In this document: positions 31,308-33,413 of the stretch, piece after piece
Position numbering within the stretch: the first letter of the stretch is position 1
Layout: every line of letters starts with the position of its first letter
Assembly: GCA_021845725.1 (NCBI GenBank)
Contig: JAJZVL010000027.1
Coordinates: 1-33,413 of the forward strand
Source: Actinomycetes bacterium
GTDB lineage: Bacteria; Actinomycetota; Acidimicrobiia; Acidimicrobiales; RAAP-2
Length of the DNA stretch: 33,413 nucleotides
Direction: 5' to 3'
Program-made: the position numbers and the translations under genes
The notes under the pieces: model-generated
Databases searched by the model: none
What the model saw: only the letters and a program-made list of their open reading frames with translations
Told to the model about the DNA's origin: nothing

Positions 31308-32848
31308 GGTGGCTCCTCTGCTGTCCAGCGGTTGATCGGCCAGCGGTTGATCGGCCAGCGGTTGATCGGCCAGCGGTTGATCGGATGGTCCTGGGTGGCC
31401 CACAGGTACTGGACTGCATACGACCGCCACGGCTGCCAGGACCGGCTGTGGGCGACGAGGGTGGCTGGCGTGGTGGGCAGGCCGAGCGCCGCGGCTCCCT
31501 TGACGACGCCCATGTCGGTCGCGGGGAAGGCGTCGGGGTCGCCGAGCGCCCGCATGGCGATCACCTCGAGCGTCCATGGACCGATGCCGGAGAGCCCGGC
31601 CAGCTGGTGGCGGGCTCGCTCCCGGTCGGCGCCGACGCCGAGCTCGATGACCCCACCCGCCAATGCCTCGATGAGTCCGAGGATCGTTGCCCGGCGGGCC
31701 TTCGGCATGGCGAGCACATCCGGATCGAGCTCCCGAAGCGCCTCGAATGAGGGGAAGACCCGGTTCAGCCCGCCGGTCGGATCGTCGATCGGGGCGCCAT
31801 GGCACTCGGCGAGGCGGCCTGCGTGCGTGCGTGCGGCGCTGGTCGAGACCTGCTGGCCGAGCACGACCCGCACCGCCATCTCGGCCCCGTCGACGGTACG
31901 CGGGATGCGCCGGCCGGGAGTTCTTGCGACGAGCGTGGCAAGCGCCGGGTCACCGGACAGTACGTCGGTGATCGCCTCGGGATCGGCGTCCAAGTCGAGG
32001 AGCCGGCGGCACCTGGCGATCGCGGTGGGGATGTCTCGCAAGTCGTCGAGGACCAGTCGGCAGGCCACGTGGTCCGCCCGTGGCATGAGCGCGACGATGC
32101 CGTTGCCGTTGGGCAGCCGAAGCGTCCGGCGGTAGGCGCCGCCACGGACCTCCTCGCATCCCGGCACGCCGGTTGCTGCCAGATGGCCGAAGAGACTGCC
32201 AGGGACGAACGGCGCGCGGAACGGGAGGCGGAAGTCGAGGCCGCCGGGGGTTCCTGCTGCGACCGCCACGCCCGGAGCACCGTTGCCCATGGCTCGGGCA
32301 CGAAGCTCGGTCGGGGTGCCGGCGAACACCGACCGCACCGTGTCATTGAACTGCCGGATGCTCGAGAACCCCGCCGCGAAGGCGACCTCGCTGTAGGTCA
32401 TGGCGGAAGTCTCGATGAGCAGCCGTGCCGTCTGGGCCCGATTCGCCCGGGCGAGCGCGAGCGGTCCCGTACCCAACTCGGCCACGAGGTGACGTTCCAC
32501 CTGGCGGGCGCTGTAGCCGAGGCGGGATGCGAGACCAGAGACACCCTCGCGGTCCACGGTGCCGTCTGCGATGAGCCGCATGGCCCGGGCAACCACATCC
32601 TGGCGCATATCCCACTCCGGAGAGCCGGGCGACGCGTCGGGGCGGCACCGCTTACAGGCTCGGAACCCGGCGTGCTGGGCTGCCGCGGCAGTCGGGTAGA
32701 ACGCGACATTGCGGGCCAGGGGTGACCGGGCCGGGCAGCTCGGCCGGCAGTAGATCCCCGTGGTCGCGACGGCGGTGACGAACCAGCCGTCGAAGCGGGC
32801 GTCTTTGGACTGCACGGCCCGGTAGCAGCGCTCGAAGTCCTCGTGCAC
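31298..32848 (-). CDS. Ada-like/AlkA fusion: DNA-3-methyladenine glycosylase
   Basis: 516-residue actinobacterial AlkA-type protein. Domains: an Ada metal-binding domain (about 1-75) with zinc Cys34, 38, 65 and 68 (GIYCRPSC, ACKRC); an AraC-type helix-turn-helix region (about 80-185); and an AlkA glycosylase (about 205-488). The glycosylase has the hairpin LSGIGPWTLEVIAMRALGD followed by ATDMG, which holds the catalytic Asp. It excises alkylated bases and may also activate repair genes after methylation. The fold ends near PWRSYAVQYLW; beyond it are four PINRW repeats and a short tail. GTG at 32848 matches the usual VHEDFERCYRA N-terminus, though no ribosome-binding site is clear; the frame is open upstream but not family-like. 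Confidence 0.92.
   Translation of the reverse strand: MHEDFERCYRAVQSKDARFDGWFVTAVATTGIYCRPSCPARSPLARNVAFYPTAAAAQHAGFRACKRCRPDASPGSPEWDMRQDVVARAMRLIADGTVDREGVSGLASRLGYSARQVERHLVAELGTGPLALARANRAQTARLLIETSAMTYSEVAFAAGFSSIRQFNDTVRSVFAGTPTELRARAMGNGAPGVAVAAGTPGGLDFRLPFRAPFVPGSLFGHLAATGVPGCEEVRGGAYRRTLRLPNGNGIVALMPRADHVACRLVLDDLRDIPTAIARCRRLLDLDADPEAITDVLSGDPALATLVARTPGRRIPRTVDGAEMAVRVVLGQQVSTSAARTHAGRLAECHGAPIDDPTGGLNRVFPSFEALRELDPDVLAMPKARRATILGLIEALAGGVIELGVGADRERARHQLAGLSGIGPWTLEVIAMRALGDPDAFPATDMGVVKGAAALGLPTTPATLVAHSRSWQPWRSYAVQYLWATQDHPINRWPINRWPINRWPINRWTAEEPPCP
31326..31384. repeat. 15-bp coding minisatellite, four copies
   Basis: The unit CAGCGGTTGATCGGC is repeated at 31326-31340, 31341-31355, 31356-31370 and 31371-31384 (last copy lacks the final C). 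On the minus strand it encodes PINRW four times in frame at the C-terminus of the AlkA-type protein. Copies are identical, so expansion is recent and copy number probably varies between strains. Confidence 0.95.
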
Positions 32849-32951
32849 CCAGACAGCGTGCCATCCACCACGGTGCCCAGCTGGCGGAATTGCGACAGCG
32901 CGGTGCAGGTGGCAGCGGCCCGGTCCCGATCGGCACACGACCGCCACTCGC

Positions 32952-33224
32952 TCACCGCTCGCGATTGGCGAATGCCCCGTCTTCGGGGTCCTGTTGGACT
33001 CGTCGCTCGTCGTCGGCCGCACCGGGATGGGCGCGGAGGTTGCAGATCTCTTCCGTGCTCACCCCGAGGATCTCGGCTGTGTCCCCCGGGGTGGTCACCC
33101 CGCGTTCGAGGGTGGCACGCACGATCTGGTGCGACGAGCGGACCTCGACGCAGTAGGCGTACCGCGGCAGCGCCACCATCGACGGCGACAGCACCTCGCT
33201 TGCCCCGATGTCGCCCACGTCCAT
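32952..33224 (-). CDS. Small protein of unknown function
   Basis: A 90-residue protein from ATG 33224 (preceded by GGAAGATGG). I do not recognise a family. A central stretch, about residues 31-62 (HQIVRATLERGVTTPGDTAEILGVSTEEI), looks like two or three helices with a GVS turn and could be a DNA-binding helix-turn-helix, perhaps an antitoxin-like or regulator fragment. The C-terminal 25 residues are charged. It lies 103 bases upstream of the Ada/AlkA-type gene on the same strand and about 35 bases downstream of a probable methyltransferase tail. Coding is supported mainly by codon use. Confidence 0.45.
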   Translation of the reverse strand: MDVGDIGASEVLSPSMVALPRYAYCVEVRSSHQIVRATLERGVTTPGDTAEILGVSTEEICNLRAHPGAADDERRVQQDPEDGAFANRER

Positions 33225-33258
33225 CCATCTTCCATCCTGGTCGCGGGGCCCAGCCCCC

Positions 33259-33413
33259 TCAGGCCGGTGACCGTGGCCTCGCCTGGAAGACGACGAACCC
33301 AGCGCCGGGCACCACACCGTCTCGTGCGTCCTCTTCGACCGGGTCGCGGCTTGGAGCCTGGGTGAGGGTGGAGCAGGTGCCGGTGACCGTGAACCCGGCA
33401 CCAGTGAGCAAGC
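33259..33413 (-). CDS. C-terminal tail of a probable SAM-dependent methyltransferase (partial)
   Basis: An open minus-strand frame enters at the right window edge and ends with TGA at 33261-33259, giving 50 residues. The sequence LLTGAGFTVTGTCSTLTQAP, then DGVVPGAGFVVFQARPR, resembles the last two strands of class I SAM-dependent methyltransferases (AGF...V...FVVFxAR). Most of the gene is outside the window, so the assignment is tentative. Confidence 0.4.
   Translation of the reverse strand, partial: LLTGAGFTVTGTCSTLTQAPSRDPVEEDARDGVVPGAGFVVFQARPRSPA

Noticed and set aside
1-33413. tRNA, rRNA, CRISPR, transposase or phage genes
   Set aside because: No cloverleaf, rRNA-like segment, spaced direct-repeat array or transposase/integrase motif was seen on either strand by eye.

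Overview
The window is high-GC DNA with high-GC third codon positions, many GTG starts and tightly overlapped genes (ATGA, GTGA and TGATG junctions). This fits an actinobacterium, perhaps an acidimicrobial lineage; the class is inferred and not proven. I see no rRNA, tRNA, CRISPR array, insertion sequence or phage gene.

Positions 1 to about 20400 look like one catabolic neighbourhood. A first oligopeptide-type ABC transporter (binding protein, two permeases, the last cut by the window edge) runs leftward. Divergent from it is a YtcJ-type amidohydrolase. A second, complete peptide ABC transporter also runs leftward (binding protein, two permeases, one protein carrying both ATPases). It is followed on the same strand by a succinate-semialdehyde-type dehydrogenase and a small cupin. 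A GntR/FCD regulator sits between this operon and a rightward six-gene set: M20 peptidase/deacylase, P1 (DmpA/NylC-type) peptidase, aldehyde dehydrogenase, short-chain dehydrogenase, HAD phosphatase and metallo-beta-lactamase-fold hydrolase. Together they suggest import of an amide or peptide-like compound, hydrolysis of its amide bonds and oxidation of the released aldehyde or alcohol. The substrate cannot be read from sequence.

Positions 20400 to 28300 are a mixed region. They hold a DksA/TraR zinc-finger protein with a long acidic N-terminus and an apparent ACG start, a second cupin related to the first, an MFS transporter, threonine ammonia-lyase with an ACT domain, and a degenerate GGDEF protein. 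Then come a MerR regulator overlapping peptide chain release factor 3, and a small frameshifted gene remnant.

Positions 28275 to 30592 hold a leftward four-gene operon: two small membrane proteins, each with a Cys-Cys pair in a membrane segment reminiscent of MerT/MerF, followed by two different membrane-anchored TlpA-like thioredoxins. This is the best candidate for an undescribed system: a membrane thiol relay or metal-handling module without recognisable mer or ars genes in the window.

Positions 30780 to 33413 are an alkylation-repair cluster: an Ada-like/AlkA fusion glycosylase whose C-terminus ends in a 15-bp coding minisatellite, overlapped by an O6-alkylguanine transferase. A 90-residue protein of unknown function and the tail of a probable methyltransferase lie upstream.
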